DNA of 64,000 nt. It comes from Cloeon dipterum. Lineage: Eukaryota > Arthropoda > Insecta > Ephemeroptera > Baetidae. Below the pieces are notes generated by a model. The model saw nothing but the letters and a program-made list of their open reading frames with translations. It was not told the DNA's origin and ran no database searches. The number at the start of each line of letters is the position of its first letter. Positions within the stretch are counted from its first letter, which is position 1. The stretch covers positions 32,662,844 to 32,726,843 of the forward strand of contig NC_088787.1 in the NCBI RefSeq assembly GCF_949628265.1. The letters run 5' to 3'. Positions 62,464 to 64,000 of this stretch are shown here, one piece after another. Made by a program: the position numbers and the translations under genes.

Positions 62464-64000
62464 TTAGATATTGGAAACCTTGCCATCACCGTGGTACCCT
62501 CCCATGACGTGGTGTTGGCCGCCGCCCCTGTGTGGGCTCTGGCAGGCCTGCTGCTGTTGACCCCGCAAGTACTGCACTGCATTGTATTGGGCGGGCACAT
62601 TGGGGTTGAAGGTGTTGAAAGGGCTGGAGGCGTAGGGCTGCTGGTACTGGTGGTGATGCTGCGGGTGGTGGTGGTTACTCAACTGGGTCGAGCCAGTGTT
62701 GTTGCTTGGACCAGTGCTGGAGCGCTGACTACTGCTGCCGCCTATGCTGGGCGCGCCTGCAATCACAGGAAAACTGCAAATCAACCCCATGTAAAGGGCT
62801 CTCCGGCGAAAAATGCACCATGAGTGGGCACTTGGCAACACCGATTGTTATTTTCACACAGATACAAAAATTTGAACATTTTTAGCAAAGCTTTTAAGGC
62901 AATACGACGTTCTGATTTTATGAGATCTTTAATCATGACTAAGAATTTTCCTTAGCTTGCAGTGTAGCAATATTTTTGCGGATTATTTTACAGTTCTGTT
63001 GGTTTCAAGCTCTAAATCTTGGGAGCGACGTTTTTTCAGCAACTAGTTAGCTGACAAACCCAGCTGAAAATGAGTGGTCGTGACTATTCTCGGAGTAAAA
63101 TTTGTTAATAGAATTTTGCAACTAATTAATTTTGAATAATTTAGTAAAAAATGTTGCTGGATTTATACCGTTAAATTGGGTGCGTATTGCACCTTAACGC
63201 GTAATTTTCCATAATTATCAAAACGCCATAATGCCAGAAAGCAGAGGAAAATCATGCAAAAATACATGAAACAGCCAATTAACACCAGATTTTCATTGGG
63301 TTTAGATGTCAAGTGCCCTTTATGGGTGCACTTAATCCAGCTTGTAAATGGCAATTTGTATTACACTAAACACAAAAGTTACCATGTGAAGGAGTGGGTG
63401 CCGGCATAGCACTCCACGTCCGGAGTCGTGCGTGAATCTCAGGGAAGGATGGCCGCCTGTATGGCACCTCGTGCCAGCACTCCATCATCAACGAGTAGAT
63501 GCGAGATGGACACGACTCTGGACATGGGAGGAGTTGCCTCGAACGGATCATATCGATGACTTCTTGGTTGCTATAACCGTAGTAAGGCTGAAATGGAAAC
63601 AATTTTTTTTAATTAAATAAAATTTAAATATTATTGTTTTGTAAGCATAATTAAGGATTTTAGAAGGCGTGAAAAGAAACTTCCACCAGCAATGTTATTT
63701 TGTCACCGAGTTAAACTTAATTATTCCTATTCATTTAAGTAAAATCAAGTGTTTACCTGCAAACCATAACTGTAGGTCTCCCACAGAACCACTCCATAAC
63801 TCCAAACATCACTCTCAGTAGTAAATTTGCCATACAAAATTGACTCTGGTGGCATCCACCTAATCAGATATTTAAAAGTGAAAAGCTGTCAAATAGATAA
63901 GTTAGATCCTTCTTACCTTACTGGGAGTAATGACTTAGATTGTACTCTATAATAGTCTGAGGAGTAAATATCTCTAGAAAGCCCAAAATCTGAGATTTTC
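62464..64000 (-). CDS. Ror: Ror-family receptor tyrosine kinase, 3' part
   Basis: Only the last four coding exons are in the window, read leftward: 64000-63917 (cut by the edge), 63859-63757, 63587-63383 and 62756-62464. The kinase C-lobe is present: the DFG motif in [20 protein letters not shown] with activation-loop tyrosines, then [60 protein letters not shown] and the final LRTW. The close match to ROR1/ROR2 and Drosophila Ror sets it apart from other receptor kinases. Ror proteins are Wnt5a-type co-receptors at the plasma membrane. The cytoplasmic tail, about 110 residues after the kinase, is rich in His and Gln ([16 protein letters not shown]) and shorter than the vertebrate tail. Joins keep frame throughout. 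Confidence 0.95.
62757..63382. other. Last intron of Ror
   Basis: A 626-bp AT-rich intron between the kinase C-lobe exon and the His/Gln-rich tail exon. Nothing else recognised. Confidence 0.7.

Noticed and set aside
1-64000. Retroviral, LTR, Polinton or LINE remains, CRISPR arrays and prokaryotic features
   Set aside because: I saw no reverse transcriptase, integrase, capsid or envelope-like coding and no regular spaced repeats anywhere in the window.

Overview
This is AT-rich animal DNA with many short introns (often 50-70 bp). The gene set points to an arthropod, most likely an insect: almondex/TM2D3, a ceramide transfer protein with PH, FFAT and START parts, a Ror receptor tyrosine kinase, an integrin alpha chain, and a tandem pair of brachyurin/chymotrypsin-like digestive serine proteases. 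The species cannot be named from sequence alone. I saw no rRNA or tRNA genes, no CRISPR array, and no retroviral, LTR, Polinton or LINE coding remains.

Layout. 1-11,790 holds no gene I can support; it has a CT microsatellite, a 43-bp x3 tandem repeat and several GC-richer islands. 11.8-20.3 kb is a compact housekeeping cluster: GKAP1 (+), TM2D3/almondex (+), a FASTK-family mitochondrial protein (-) meeting almondex tail to tail, and gamma-tubulin complex component 4 (+), divergent from the FASTK gene. 20.6-25.7 kb is CERT (-), whose 2-kb intron carries a long near-perfect inverted repeat. 26.8-35.9 kb is a divergent two-pore-type potassium channel gene (-) with a 6.3-kb first intron. 37.2-41.4 kb is a head-to-tail pair of serine protease genes (-) with identical exon lengths; the upstream copy has lost its catalytic histidine. 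43.3-49.2 kb is a 21-exon integrin alpha (+). 50.1-60.7 kb is a 17-exon FYCO1 homologue (+; RUN, coiled coil, FYVE, LIR, GOLD). 62.5-64.0 kb is the 3' end of Ror (-), which runs off the right edge.

The genes are functionally unrelated neighbours apart from the protease tandem. All exon models were built by hand from splice signals and reading phase, and every internal join keeps frame. Four of about 85 introns need GC-AG rather than GT-AG splicing, which is more than the usual rate. The observations most worth a second look are the H57R protease paralogue, the channel with only one recognisable selectivity filter, the two related 120-bp palindromic elements placed near gene 5' ends, the CERT intron foldback, and the GC-AG introns.
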